Assembly: GCA_034412795.1 (NCBI GenBank)
Contig: DAOUMD010000074.1
Location: 39,425-103,424 of the forward strand
Source of the DNA: JAUVPY01 sp034412795
Lineage (GTDB): Bacteria; Chloroflexota; Anaerolineae; 4572-78; NAK82
Length of the DNA stretch: 64,000 bases
Direction: 5' to 3'
The notes under the pieces were generated by a model. That model worked only from the letters and a program-made list of their open reading frames with translations. It did no database searches and was not told where the DNA came from. This document shows positions 25,387 through 34,059 of the stretch, one piece after another (position 1 is the stretch's first letter; every line of letters begins with the position of its first letter). A program made the translations under genes and the position numbers.

Positions 25387-27123
25387 TATCCAGATCAGGA
25401 GCGTCAAGGGAAGACCCACTTTGGTGAAGTCGAAGAATTTATAACCGCCCGGGCCAAAGACAAGCACGTTGGCTTGATGGCCGATTGGGAACAAGAATGA
25501 GTTAGAGGCAGCGATGCCAACTCCCATGACAAAGGCGTGCGGGTCGACCCCCAAGCTTTGGGCGGTGCTGATAGCGATTGGGGCGACTAACACGGCGGCG
25601 GCAGCATTTGACATAAACTCTGTGATAATCGTTGTCAGAACAAAGAGGCCCACCATGATCATCTGAGGTCCCAGGTCGCCAACGGCTGCGATGATTTGAT
25701 CGGCCAGAAATTGGGCGGTGCCCGTTTGTTCCATCGCAATCCCCATCGGTAACATACCTGCAATGAGAAAGACCGATTTCCACTCAATCGATTCGTAGGC
25801 CTCGTCCATGGTCAGGCAGTGAGTAAGGACCATCAGTATAGCTGCCAGTACGGCTGCGGCTGAGATGGGGAGCCAGCCAAGAATTACCGACCCCAGCATG
25901 ATGGCGAAAACCGCCAGGGCGAAGGGAGCCTTGTCGGTGCGGCGCGTCTCCAACTCGACTGGTTCTAGCAGCAAAAAGTCGGGATCGGTGCGTAGCAGGT
26001 TGATACGATCGCGATGCCCCTGCACCAATAGCACGTCAGCGAATTCCAGCGGCTCGCTGGCCAATTTGCTGCGGAGCGGTTCGCCGTGGCGCCATAGGGC
26101 CAGTACGGTCACGTTATACCTGTGTCGGAAGGTGATCTCCTTCAGGGTCTTTCCGACCAACTCTGAACGGGTGGGGATGATCACCTCAGCGATGGAGGTG
26201 TCGTCAGTTGTCAGTTCGGCTTCACCCAGTTCGACGTCGGGAACAATCTCCAACCCCTGGCTCTCTCTGATTTTCAGGATGGTGTTGAGGCTGCCCCGCA
26301 CAGTAAGCACGTCGCTCTCCTGAATGCGCGCGTCTCGGCGCATGGTCTGGCGGTGCTGGCCCCTGATCCTACCTACGATGTTTAAGTCATAGTCCTGGCC
26401 GAATCGGCTCTCGGCGCTTGTCTTGCCCACCAGGGGTGACTCTGGCAGCACACGTACTTCTGTCAGATAGTCGCGCACCTGGTAGCTTTCAGTCAAATCG
26501 GCAGCAGCCTCCCGTTCTGGTAGCAAGTGTCGACCTACGAGCACCATATACAGGATTCCGCTGAACATAATGATTAGGCCCATCGGGGCGTAGTCGAACA
26601 ATCCAAAAGGTTCCAGCCCGGCTGCGTACAGAGCATTGCTCACCAGAAGGTTAGGGGGGGTTCCGATAAGGGTCGTGACGCCTCCCAGAAGAGAGCCGAA
26701 GGCAAGGGGAATGAGAAGCTTGGAGATGGATATCTTCACCCGGCGGGCGATACTACTTACGGCCGGCAGGAGCACCGCTGTGGCCCCAATGTTGTTCATA
26801 AAGGCAGACATTGTGCCCACTGTCAGCATAATGATCCCGATCAGGCGGGGCTCTCCGGTGCCAGCTACGTTCAGGATGCGTTGGCCAATGAAATCGGCTA
26901 CTCCAGTGCGAAAAAGGCCAGCGCTGACAATGTAGATGGCCCAGACAGTAACGACTGCCGGGCTGGAGAAGCCTGCAAATGCGTCGTCAACGTCAATCAG
27001 CCCCAGCACGAGCAGACTGAGCAACACGAGCATCGAGACGACATCCACTCGAAGCTTTTCGCTGGCGAACAGAACAATTGCAACACCCAGGACAGCCAGC
27101 ACCAGCGCGATTTCTCGTGTCAC
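25345..27123 (-). CDS. SLC13/DASS-type permease with two RCK-C (TrkA-C) domains
   Basis: An ion-coupled inner-membrane transporter of 592 residues. I place the start at the GTG at 27123, eight bases after AGGAAGGATG; the open frame further upstream is antisense to the next gene's promoter and 5' end and lacks protein features. The helical halves (about 1-175 and 380-592) flank two soluble TrkA-C-like domains (about 200-365; motifs SPLVGKTSAESRF and SELVGKTLKEITF). The layout is typical of SLC13 permeases annotated for sulfate, dicarboxylate or citrate; the substrate cannot be read from sequence. The NNIGATAVLLP and SNAAAAVLVAP motifs mark the paired substrate hairpins. Confidence 0.88.
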   Translation of the reverse strand: MTREIALVLAVLGVAIVLFASEKLRVDVVSMLVLLSLLVLGLIDVDDAFAGFSSPAVVTVWAIYIVSAGLFRTGVADFIGQRILNVAGTGEPRLIGIIMLTVGTMSAFMNNIGATAVLLPAVSSIARRVKISISKLLIPLAFGSLLGGVTTLIGTPPNLLVSNALYAAGLEPFGLFDYAPMGLIIMFSGILYMVLVGRHLLPEREAAADLTESYQVRDYLTEVRVLPESPLVGKTSAESRFGQDYDLNIVGRIRGQHRQTMRRDARIQESDVLTVRGSLNTILKIRESQGLEIVPDVELGEAELTTDDTSIAEVIIPTRSELVGKTLKEITFRHRYNVTVLALWRHGEPLRSKLASEPLEFADVLLVQGHRDRINLLRTDPDFLLLEPVELETRRTDKAPFALAVFAIMLGSVILGWLPISAAAVLAAILMVLTHCLTMDEAYESIEWKSVFLIAGMLPMGIAMEQTGTAQFLADQIIAAVGDLGPQMIMVGLFVLTTIITEFMSNAAAAVLVAPIAISTAQSLGVDPHAFVMGVGIAASNSFLFPIGHQANVLVFGPGGYKFFDFTKVGLPLTLLIWILLILFLPIFWPLY

Positions 27124-27258
27124 GTGGTTTTCATCCTTCCTGACACAGGGTCGAAGATGGACGTGTGTGGGGGCTAAATAGATGCTCATTATAGCGCAAC
27201 TCTCAAAATTGTGCGAAAGAGTTGTGACAAAACTTCGGATGTGTGGTAGACTTGCCGT

Positions 27259-28053
27259 GTGAATAACCCGCAGAATGACATGCTCGACGATGTAGATTTT
27301 AGGTGGCTTGAGGAAATCATTCGAGCCGCTGGTGACATTGCCCTCAAACACTTTCGCCAGGTGACGACGGTGCGCAAAGCGGACAATACCGTCGTGACGG
27401 TGGCGGATCGTGAGGTCGAAACCTTTTTGCGAGAAGCCCTGCTTCAGGCCTTCCCGGCCGATAGTCTGCTTGGTGAAGAATTCGGTACTCGGGGCGGGCA
27501 TAGTGGTCGACTGTGGGCTGTGGACCCTATAGATGGCACCGCTTCCTATGCCGCCGGGCTGCCGGTGTGGGGGGTGTCGGTGGGAATCCTGCAGCATTGG
27601 GAACCAGTTGCTGGCATATTCTTCATGCCACTGCTGGATGAACTGTACGTCTGTCACGGACGTGATGCACTCTTTAACGGCCATTCAATTCACGCAGACG
27701 ACAGCAATCACATTGACGACGAGTCGTTTTTGACTGTGACCTCGGCCGCACACCGCAAATACCGCATAAACTTCATTGGCAAGACGCGTGCCCTGGGTAG
27801 CATGGCCGCCAACATCTGCTACGTGGCCCGCGGAACGGCGGTCGCAGCTTTGTTGGGACGCCCTTCACTGTGGGATATCGCAGGCGTCCTGCCCATCTTG
27901 AGGACAGCCGGGGGTGACCTGCGCAGCCTGTCTGGGCGTCCTCTCGACCTGGCCGCGCTAGTGGATGGACGTAGGTGCCCCGACCCGGTATTGGCCGGCA
28001 CTCCCTGGGCACTGGAGTATTTCTCCCAGCGTATTGAAGTATTGCGGAAGTGA
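27259..28053 (+). CDS. Inositol monophosphatase family protein
   Basis: A 264-residue Mg-dependent, Li-sensitive-type phosphatase. The metal-binding motifs are GEEFG (Glu), DPIDGTASY (two Asp) and the C-terminal LWDIAGVLPILRTAGG. Family members hydrolyse inositol-1-phosphate, fructose-1,6-bisphosphate, histidinol phosphate or PAP, and the sequence alone does not separate these. The frame opens with a GTG at 27259; an ATG at 27280 is the alternative. Neither has an obvious ribosome binding site. It is divergent from the SLC13 gene and lies 57 bp upstream of the proline dehydrogenase gene. Confidence 0.88.
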   Translation: MNNPQNDMLDDVDFRWLEEIIRAAGDIALKHFRQVTTVRKADNTVVTVADREVETFLREALLQAFPADSLLGEEFGTRGGHSGRLWAVDPIDGTASYAAGLPVWGVSVGILQHWEPVAGIFFMPLLDELYVCHGRDALFNGHSIHADDSNHIDDESFLTVTSAAHRKYRINFIGKTRALGSMAANICYVARGTAVAALLGRPSLWDIAGVLPILRTAGGDLRSLSGRPLDLAALVDGRRCPDPVLAGTPWALEYFSQRIEVLRK

Positions 28054-28110
28054 TGCATATAAGGGCCATCGACGCTCCTTACCGATAACTCCAATGAAGG
28101 AGAACTGCCA

Positions 28111-29037
28111 ATGTTACGTCGCTTATTGATCACACTTTCTCAAAGCGAAGCGATGCGTCGTTTCGTTACCCAGTTTGGGCCGGCACGGCGCACTGCGCGT
28201 CGATTTATCGCGGGTGAGACACTGGACGAAGCGATCGCCGTGGTGCGTGATCTTAATAGCCGAGGCATTCTGGCAACCCTTGATCACCTGGGTGAAAACG
28301 TTGCCAGTCGAGAGGACGCCCGTCGCGCAGCTCGCGAGTATCAGGGGCTTTTGCAACGTATCGCTGATGAGGGGGTGCAGTCCACGATCTCGGTCAAACT
28401 TACCCACGTGGGTCTTGACTTCGGCGAGAACTTTTGTTGTGACGCGATGCAAGGGATCATTCAAACCGCCAGGTCAGTTGGAAATATAGTCGAGATTGAC
28501 ATTGAAGGTTCCGAGTACACTCAAAGCACCCTCAACGTTTTTCATTGTCTTCTCGACGAATACCAGAACCTGCGACTTGCTCTGCAAGCCTATCTCTTCC
28601 GAACTGAAGGAGATCTGCGGGGGCTCATTGAGCGCCGAAGTAGTGTTCGTTTGTGCAAGGGGGCCTACGATGAGCCGCCCGCGATTGCCTGGAAGGACAA
28701 AGCGGAGGTGGATGGCAGCTTCGCCCGGCTAATGGATGTGATGATGAGTGAAGACGCGATCCAAAACGGCTTCTATCCGGCCCTGGCTACCCACGATCAC
28801 GCGCTGATTCTGCGCGTTGAGCGGGAAGTGACCGGGCGGAGCATTGGCAAAGATAGGTTTGAGTTTCAAATGCTACACGGCGTCCGACGCGACTGGCAGC
28901 AGCGCCTGGCCGCTGATGGCTACCGGTTGCGCATTTACGTGCCGTACGGGACCCAGTGGTACCCCTATTTTATGCGCCGTCTGGCCGAACGCCCGGCAAA
29001 TGTGTTGTTTATAACACGTGCGTTTATGGGAGGTTAG
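28111..29037 (+). CDS. Proline dehydrogenase (monofunctional)
   Basis: A 308-residue FAD enzyme that oxidises proline to pyrroline-5-carboxylate and gives electrons to the quinone pool. The beta/alpha barrel motifs include LDHLGENV, SVKLTHVGLDFG, EIDIEGSEYTQ, VRLCKGAYDEP and the C-terminal VPYGTQWYPYFMRRLAERPAN, which carries the paired arginines that bind the proline carboxylate. The length matches the short Thermus-type PutA rather than bifunctional PutA. AAGGAGA precedes the ATG. The FabL-like gene follows 12 bp later. A P5C dehydrogenase gene is not in the window. Confidence 0.92.
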   Translation: MLRRLLITLSQSEAMRRFVTQFGPARRTARRFIAGETLDEAIAVVRDLNSRGILATLDHLGENVASREDARRAAREYQGLLQRIADEGVQSTISVKLTHVGLDFGENFCCDAMQGIIQTARSVGNIVEIDIEGSEYTQSTLNVFHCLLDEYQNLRLALQAYLFRTEGDLRGLIERRSSVRLCKGAYDEPPAIAWKDKAEVDGSFARLMDVMMSEDAIQNGFYPALATHDHALILRVEREVTGRSIGKDRFEFQMLHGVRRDWQQRLAADGYRLRIYVPYGTQWYPYFMRRLAERPANVLFITRAFMGG

Positions 29038-29049
29038 CGCGAAGAGAGG

Positions 29050-29829
29050 ATGTCCGAACACATTTCAGACCGATCTTTGTACGGGCGTGTCGCACTGATT
29101 ACCGGCTCGTCGCGGGGCATTGGCCGGGCGATCGCGCTGGAGTTGGCTGCACGCGGTGCTGATGTTGTAGTCAATTATCTGCGCAAACGATCGGCCGCCG
29201 AAGAAGTTGTCGCCGCTATTGAGGCACACGGGCGGCGTGCCATTGCCGTCAAGGCGAACGTAGGCAACGCTGACCATATCGACGCTATGTTCAACCGGGT
29301 TCGGGCTGAGTTTGGGAGGTGTGACATTCTGGTGGGCAACGTGGCCAGTGGTGTGGTGCGACCGATTACTGAAGTGGAGGATAAGCATTGGGATTGGACA
29401 CTGGACATCAACGCCCGGTCCATCTTGCGTTGTGCCCGGTATGCAGCTCCGCTCATGGAAGCCGAAGGCTGGGGGCGCATCATCGGTATCACGAGCTTCG
29501 GTAGCACTCGTGTTTTCTCCGAGTATGGAGTCATTGGTGTCAGTAAGGCGGCGATTGAGGCGCTTGTGCGCTACCTGGCAGTGGAATTGGCCCCCAAGGG
29601 CATTGTGGTCAATGCCGTCTCGCCTGGCATCGTCGAGACCGGGGCACTACAGTACTTCCCAATTGACGTAAAAGAGACTCTCATCAAAGCGGCCGAGCGG
29701 ACGCCGGTTCGTCGCGTGACGACGCCTGAGGACGTGGCGGGTGTCGTTGCCTTCCTCTGTTCTGACGACGCCGCCATGATTGTGGGGCAAACCATTGTGG
29801 TGGACGGCGGCTGGTCAATTCTGGCTTGA
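29050..29829 (+). CDS. fabL: FabL-type short-chain reductase (enoyl-ACP reductase III-like)
   Basis: A 259-residue SDR with the NAD(P) motif TGSSRGIGRA (about residues 18-27). The classical YxxxK dyad is not present. Instead the catalytic region is SEYGVIGVSKAAIEAL, in which Tyr and Lys are seven apart (Yx6K), the spacing of the enoyl-ACP reductases FabI and FabL. The following YLAVELAPKGIVVNAVSPG and the end GQTIVVDGGWSIL closely resemble Bacillus FabL. It would reduce the enoyl-ACP double bond in fatty acid synthesis. Neighbours (proline dehydrogenase and a hypothetical) give no pathway support. Confidence 0.82.
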   Translation: MSEHISDRSLYGRVALITGSSRGIGRAIALELAARGADVVVNYLRKRSAAEEVVAAIEAHGRRAIAVKANVGNADHIDAMFNRVRAEFGRCDILVGNVASGVVRPITEVEDKHWDWTLDINARSILRCARYAAPLMEAEGWGRIIGITSFGSTRVFSEYGVIGVSKAAIEALVRYLAVELAPKGIVVNAVSPGIVETGALQYFPIDVKETLIKAAERTPVRRVTTPEDVAGVVAFLCSDDAAMIVGQTIVVDGGWSILA

Positions 29830-29856
29830 CGACCGCCGTTTTTTAGGAGGCAGTAC

Positions 29857-30444
29857 GTGAGCTTTCAGGACTTGCTGGGACGGTTGTTGGTTGAGCCATC
29901 GCCATCCGATTTACTGGCCCTGCAGACGTGTTTACTCGTCGCAGAAGCTGATCCCGCGAGAGCGGATGCTGCTCGCCAGGCACTTGAGGTATCGCGCGAG
30001 TTTCATAGCTACCTCAGCGAACTTGAAGCCAAATTCGGTGCCCGACAATACAGTGAGTTGGCCTCACTGCTGGATATTGGCGCGGTGGGGGCTGTGGCCT
30101 TGGAGAACCTGACTGAGGCGGGTGAAAGCTTAAAGCAGCGCATTCTGCTGGGGGGACTGAGCGAGGTGCTGATGGTGCTTGCCTCGCGCCAATACGTGAG
30201 GGCCTGGGGCCGTGAAATGAAGCCCATTCACATGCGAGCGGTCTGGTTTCTGCGTGCTGAACTGTGGCGGTTGTCGGTTGCAGGGCGGCCTGATATAGGG
30301 GCTGAAGAGCGGGTCGTTCTGGTTGATGGGCTACTGGCCCCAGCCTTGGAAAGCGAGGCCACTGACGAGGTCTGCTTGGCGTTGCTGGGGCGGCTCTTCC
30401 AGATATTGCTGATCATTCACCTGGCTCAGGTACTACCAGACTGA
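29857..30444 (+). CDS. Hypothetical helical protein
   Basis: A 195-residue protein that I do not recognise. It starts at a GTG with TAGGAGG 8-9 bp upstream and lies 27 bp after the FabL-like gene, so it is expressed from the same transcript. Predicted to be almost wholly alpha-helical, with Leu/Ala-rich heptads and a hydrophobic end (LFQILLIIHLAQVLPD). No signal peptide, cysteines typical of metal sites or known motif. It could be a small accessory or regulatory protein. Confidence 0.6.
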   Translation: MSFQDLLGRLLVEPSPSDLLALQTCLLVAEADPARADAARQALEVSREFHSYLSELEAKFGARQYSELASLLDIGAVGAVALENLTEAGESLKQRILLGGLSEVLMVLASRQYVRAWGREMKPIHMRAVWFLRAELWRLSVAGRPDIGAEERVVLVDGLLAPALESEATDEVCLALLGRLFQILLIIHLAQVLPD

Positions 30445-30534
30445 ACAGACCGCTGGCGCCGTCGGCAGTACTCACTTTCTATGCCGGATCACATAGCGGA
30501 GCCAGTAATGAGATTGTGTATTAGGTGGTGGAAA

Positions 30535-31269
30535 GTGCCAACTCTCAATTATGACAAAATTGCATCCGACTATGCGCAGCATCGTCAGGTTCATCCAGAG
30601 GTTTTGAAGGGTCTTGCCTCAGCCAACGGGATTTCCCCTGACTCTAGCGTGCTCGAAGTGGGCTGCGGTACTGGCAACTACATCATTGCTTTGGAGCGGC
30701 TGGCCGGCTCTGATTGTTGGGGGATTGATCCGTCGGAAGGGATGTTGTCGAAGGCAAGGGAACGATCGAGCAGCGTCCATTTTCAGCCTGGCCGGGCAGA
30801 GGCCCTGGATTTTTCCTCGGGTCTCTTCGATCTGGTCTTTTCCGTGGACGTGATCCATCACGTCGATGATCGCCTTTCGTATTTCCAAGAAGTGTACCGA
30901 GTGCTGAAATCGGGCGGGAGGATGTGTACCGTCACTGATTCAGAGTGGATCATCCGTAACCGCCAACCGCTGGCGGTTTACTTCCCAGCGACGGTTGAGT
31001 CTGAGCTGGATCGTTATCCTCGTATTCCTGAGCTTAGAGATTTGATGGAGCACGCCGGTTTCAGCCAGGTGACCGAGGAGCTGGTGGAGTTTGCGTACCA
31101 ACTGGCCGATGGCCAGGCGTACAGAGATAAGGCCTTTTCAGCGCTTCGCCTGATTCCCGAGGATGCTTTTAGGCAAGGCATTGAGCGTATGGAGCGGGAC
31201 TTGCGTAGCGGACCGATCCCTTGTGCGTCACGTTACGTGTTGCTTTGGGGGACGAAACATCTGTCTTAG
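30535..31269 (+). CDS. Class I SAM-dependent methyltransferase
   Basis: A UbiE/MenG-like methyltransferase of about 244 residues. The SAM-binding motif I is VLEVGCGTGNY, motif II is CWGIDPSEGML and the post-motif region is FDLVFSVDVIHHVDD, giving a standard Methyltransf_11 core. I prefer the GTG at 30535 (TAGGTGG upstream, next to the usual NYDKIASDYAQHR opening); an ATG at 30481 would add 18 residues. The C-terminal half (YQLADGQAYRDKAFSALRLIPEDAF) is family-variable. The substrate is unknown. Confidence 0.8.
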   Translation: MPTLNYDKIASDYAQHRQVHPEVLKGLASANGISPDSSVLEVGCGTGNYIIALERLAGSDCWGIDPSEGMLSKARERSSSVHFQPGRAEALDFSSGLFDLVFSVDVIHHVDDRLSYFQEVYRVLKSGGRMCTVTDSEWIIRNRQPLAVYFPATVESELDRYPRIPELRDLMEHAGFSQVTEELVEFAYQLADGQAYRDKAFSALRLIPEDAFRQGIERMERDLRSGPIPCASRYVLLWGTKHLS

Positions 31270-31358
31270 GTCCGTTCTCCGCAGTTCGCGCATCCGAACG
31301 TGCAAAATCTGCGTGCGACCGACCTTCTGATTGAACCACAACCGAGACTATTTTCCTC

Positions 31359-31387
31359 TTGTCAGCACATAAGATGCGTGTTACAAT
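31359..31387 (+). promoter_or_regulatory. Promoter of the polX-receiver operon
   Basis: TTGTCA, a 17-bp spacer and TACAAT. Predicted start about 31394, 25 nt ahead of the polX GTG. Confidence 0.6.
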
Positions 31388-31418
31388 ATCTATGTCAAGT
31401 TGAGAGCTGGAGGCTCGT

Positions 31419-33170
31419 GTGCCCCGTTACACCAATCGGCAAGTGGCCGAGATGTTTTATCAAATAGCCGATTTGTCGGAAATCAACGGTGAGGCCATCT
31501 ATCCGGTGTTGGCCTATCGCAAGGCGGCCGATAACATCGCAAACCTGGGACGTGACATCAACGAGGTGTGGCGGGAGGGTAAACTGGAAGAGATTCCCGG
31601 CGTTGGTGTGGCCATCGCTGCCAAAATCAGTGAACTTCTCGACACCGGACACATGACCTTCTACGATAAGTTGACGGCCGAGGTGCCTCTCTCGCTGGTG
31701 GATGTTTTGCACATCCCTGACGTCGGTCCCAAAAAAGCGCGTGCCATGTGGCAGGAACTGGGGCTGAGCACCGTGGCTGAAGTGAAGGACGCGGCCGAGG
31801 CTGGTGAATTGCGTGCCTTGCCCGGTTTTGGACCCAAGACCGAGGTGAAGATTTTGGCAGGCATCGAGTCACTGGTGCGTCGCGCTACAGGCCGTGTGCA
31901 TATGGGGCTGGCTTTTCCGGCGGCGCGTGACTTGGTGGTGGCGCTGGCGCGTATGCCCCAGGTGCAGCGTGTTACCTATGCCGGTAGCCTGCGCCGCTTT
32001 AGCCCCACTATCGGCGACCTGGATATCTTGTGTGCTACCGAGGCCCCTGCTGAGGTGATGGCTGCCTTCCGCGAGTTGCCCCAGGTAGAAACTGTTCTCT
32101 TGAGCGGGGAGACCAAAACTCGTGTACGGTTGCTGAATGGATTAGAGACATATCTACGCTGCCTGGATGAGACGCGATGGGGGACGGCGCTGCAATACTT
32201 CACCGGCAGCCAAGCCCACAACGTGAAACTGCGTGAACTGGCGCTCAAGCGAGGTTTTAGCCTCAGCGAATATAGCTTGACCCGTACTTCGCTTGCAGAA
32301 GCGGGTAAAGATGGCTCGGAGATTCTTTGTGCTGAGGAGGACGACGTCTATCAAGCATTGGGTCTCCCCTACATTGAGCCAGAGCTGCGTGAGGATCGAG
32401 GTGAGATCGAGGCAGCCTTGGCCGGTGAGCTACCGCGTCTGGTATCGATCCACGATATCCGGGGCGAGGTTCACTGCCACTCAACCTGGAGTGACGGAGT
32501 GGCCAGCATTGAGGACATGGCGATGGCTGCTGAAGAACGAGGTTATGAGTATCTTGCCATCAGTGACCACAGCCAGAGCCTGGGGGTGACGGGCGGATTG
32601 ACTCCAGAGCGGCTGTACCAACAGCGGGATGAGATTCAAGCAGTCCAGGAAAAGCTGCGCAGGCTGCGGCTGATTCACGGTACCGAGGTTGAAATCAGAG
32701 CTGACGGTTCACTGGACTTCCCCGACCAGGTGCTGGCTGAACTGGACTTTGTCGTGGCCTCGGTCCATTCTGGGTTGCGCCAGGATCGGGACACCATGAC
32801 GGCCCGCGTGGTACGTGCCATGCGTCATCCACACGTGCATGCTCTTGGCCATCCCTCCGGACGTCTACTCACCCAGCGCGAAGAGAGCGCCGTGGACCTG
32901 GACGAGGTTTTGCGCGTTGCCGCCGAAACAGGTACAATGATAGAGGTCAATGCTGCCCCGGAGCGGTTGGACTTGGATGATGTCCATGTGCGGCGTGCCA
33001 TTGAGTTGGGGGTGCGATTGGTTATCAACACCGATGCCCACCATCCCGATGGCTTCGACAATCTGCTCTTTGGTGTGGCCACGGCCCGCCGCGGTTGGGC
33101 GGGGCCAGAGCACGTCGCAAATACACTGCCGCTCGGGGTGCTATTGGCTCATAGGAAAGGAGGCGTATGA
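31419..33170 (+). CDS. polX: Family X DNA polymerase/3'-5' exonuclease with a substituted catalytic Asp
   Basis: A 583-residue PolX: two helix-hairpin-helix motifs (LEEIPGVGVAIAAKI, LHIPDVGPKKARAMW), a pol-beta palm with GSLRRFSPTIGDLDIL, then a PHP exonuclease domain (about 345-583). In bacterial PolX the third metal-binding Asp lies in a V-D-L-R motif just before GAALQYFTGS. Here the matching stretch reads ETYLRCL, so the Asp is a Tyr. The PHP motifs are intact: HCHSTWSDG, SDHS, GTEVEI, VHSG, GHPSGR and NTDAHH. It may be an exonuclease or AP endonuclease with weak or no polymerase activity. It starts at a GTG after GAGGC and is followed 3 bp later by a receiver gene. Confidence 0.92.
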   Translation: MPRYTNRQVAEMFYQIADLSEINGEAIYPVLAYRKAADNIANLGRDINEVWREGKLEEIPGVGVAIAAKISELLDTGHMTFYDKLTAEVPLSLVDVLHIPDVGPKKARAMWQELGLSTVAEVKDAAEAGELRALPGFGPKTEVKILAGIESLVRRATGRVHMGLAFPAARDLVVALARMPQVQRVTYAGSLRRFSPTIGDLDILCATEAPAEVMAAFRELPQVETVLLSGETKTRVRLLNGLETYLRCLDETRWGTALQYFTGSQAHNVKLRELALKRGFSLSEYSLTRTSLAEAGKDGSEILCAEEDDVYQALGLPYIEPELREDRGEIEAALAGELPRLVSIHDIRGEVHCHSTWSDGVASIEDMAMAAEERGYEYLAISDHSQSLGVTGGLTPERLYQQRDEIQAVQEKLRRLRLIHGTEVEIRADGSLDFPDQVLAELDFVVASVHSGLRQDRDTMTARVVRAMRHPHVHALGHPSGRLLTQREESAVDLDEVLRVAAETGTMIEVNAAPERLDLDDVHVRRAIELGVRLVINTDAHHPDGFDNLLFGVATARRGWAGPEHVANTLPLGVLLAHRKGGV

Positions 33171-33173
33171 AAT

Positions 33174-33611
33174 ATGCCCACTGTCCTTTACGCTGAGGAT
33201 GACCGCGACTGTCGGGAACTCTTTGCTTTTATGCTGCGCCAGCATGATTACCAGGTATACGAAGCCATCAACGGCGCACAAGCGGTGCAAATCGTTCGCG
33301 ACGAGCCGGTTGATTTGGTGATCTTGGACGTGCGTATGCCGATGATGACGGGCTACGACGCGGCTCGCATGATCGCCGAGGAGGCTCCGCATATCCCTAT
33401 TATGTTTTTGAGTGCCAAAGGCCTTCAGCGCGAAGTGCAAATGGCCTTCGATTGCGGACCAACGGTAGTAGATTACCTGATAAAACCAGTGACACCCGAC
33501 CAGTTGGTTGGGCGCGTGGACCGGATCCTGCAGGATGCCTCTGTATTGGGGCTGGAAGCCGTGCGACGAGGGAGTCTGGCTCGCGAAGAGATGGTTTACG
33601 TACAGCGCTGA
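33174..33611 (+). CDS. Single-domain response regulator (receiver only)
   Basis: A 145-residue CheY-like receiver. The acidic pair is YAEDDRD, the phosphoacceptor Asp lies in LVILDVRMPMMTGYD, and the Ser/Thr and Lys switch residues appear in MFLSAKG and YLIKPVTP. There is no output domain; only about 25 residues follow. GGAGG lies ahead of the start and the polX stop is 3 bp upstream, so the two are translated from one message. The partner kinase is not in the window. Linkage of a receiver to PolX is unusual. Confidence 0.85.
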   Translation: MPTVLYAEDDRDCRELFAFMLRQHDYQVYEAINGAQAVQIVRDEPVDLVILDVRMPMMTGYDAARMIAEEAPHIPIMFLSAKGLQREVQMAFDCGPTVVDYLIKPVTPDQLVGRVDRILQDASVLGLEAVRRGSLAREEMVYVQR

Positions 33612-33762
33612 TCAACCCGGCAGAAGGCTCATAAGGCTCTTTCTCCATTCTATATTCTTCTACTTACTACTCCTTCGTTCCCCAACTAACTGAGCACTCT
33701 ACCTCACGTCGCATCTTATGAGCCACGCACAGAGACTCTTCAAAGTATCTCTTCTCTTTTCA

Positions 33763-33856
33763 TGACATTTGTTACAGTAATCATATGACAAATGTCACTA
33801 TCTTAGTGGTATATCAGTGGTATAGTCTGTGGGTAAAAATACCCATATGAATACCC
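33763..33856 (+). promoter_or_regulatory. Composite CRP/FNR-type and NarL-like promoter of the multihaem operon
   Basis: Two TGA-N6-TCA-like sites 23 bp apart: TGACATTTGTTA (33763-33774) and TGACAAATGTCA (33786-33797). Read together, TGACATTTGT and ACAAATGTCA form perfect 10-bp arms. Twenty-one bases after the second TCACT comes TATAGT (33821-33826), with no -35 box, so the downstream site is centred about 41.5 bp before the predicted start (about 33833): the class II activator position. GGGTAAAAATACCC (33831-33844) plus a further ATACCC (33851-33856) lie on the start site. The rest of 33612-34059 holds a 10-bp inverted repeat (GGCTCATAAG, 33626 and 33715) and a leader of about 227 nt with no gene I can support. 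Confidence 0.6.
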
Positions 33857-34059
33857 ATTGTTGCATAAATCTGTTGAGTCCCAAAGTCGTACTGTGTTTG
33901 CTTGAGATAAATCTTGTCGAGCTGGGGGGCGCGGGACGACTCTTTGGCGTTGGCCGCGCAATCAACCTTGAGAGGGTTTTCTCCCTTCGGTCGAAATGAC
34001 ACACGGGAAGTTATTCTTTTATGAACCCTAACCGAAATGGATAGGATATAGGAGAGGAA

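Noticed and set aside
27124..27684. N-terminal extension of the SLC13 gene to 27684
   Set aside because: It would run antisense into the inositol monophosphatase gene and its upstream region, has no transporter features, and a GTG with a good ribosome binding site exists at 27123.
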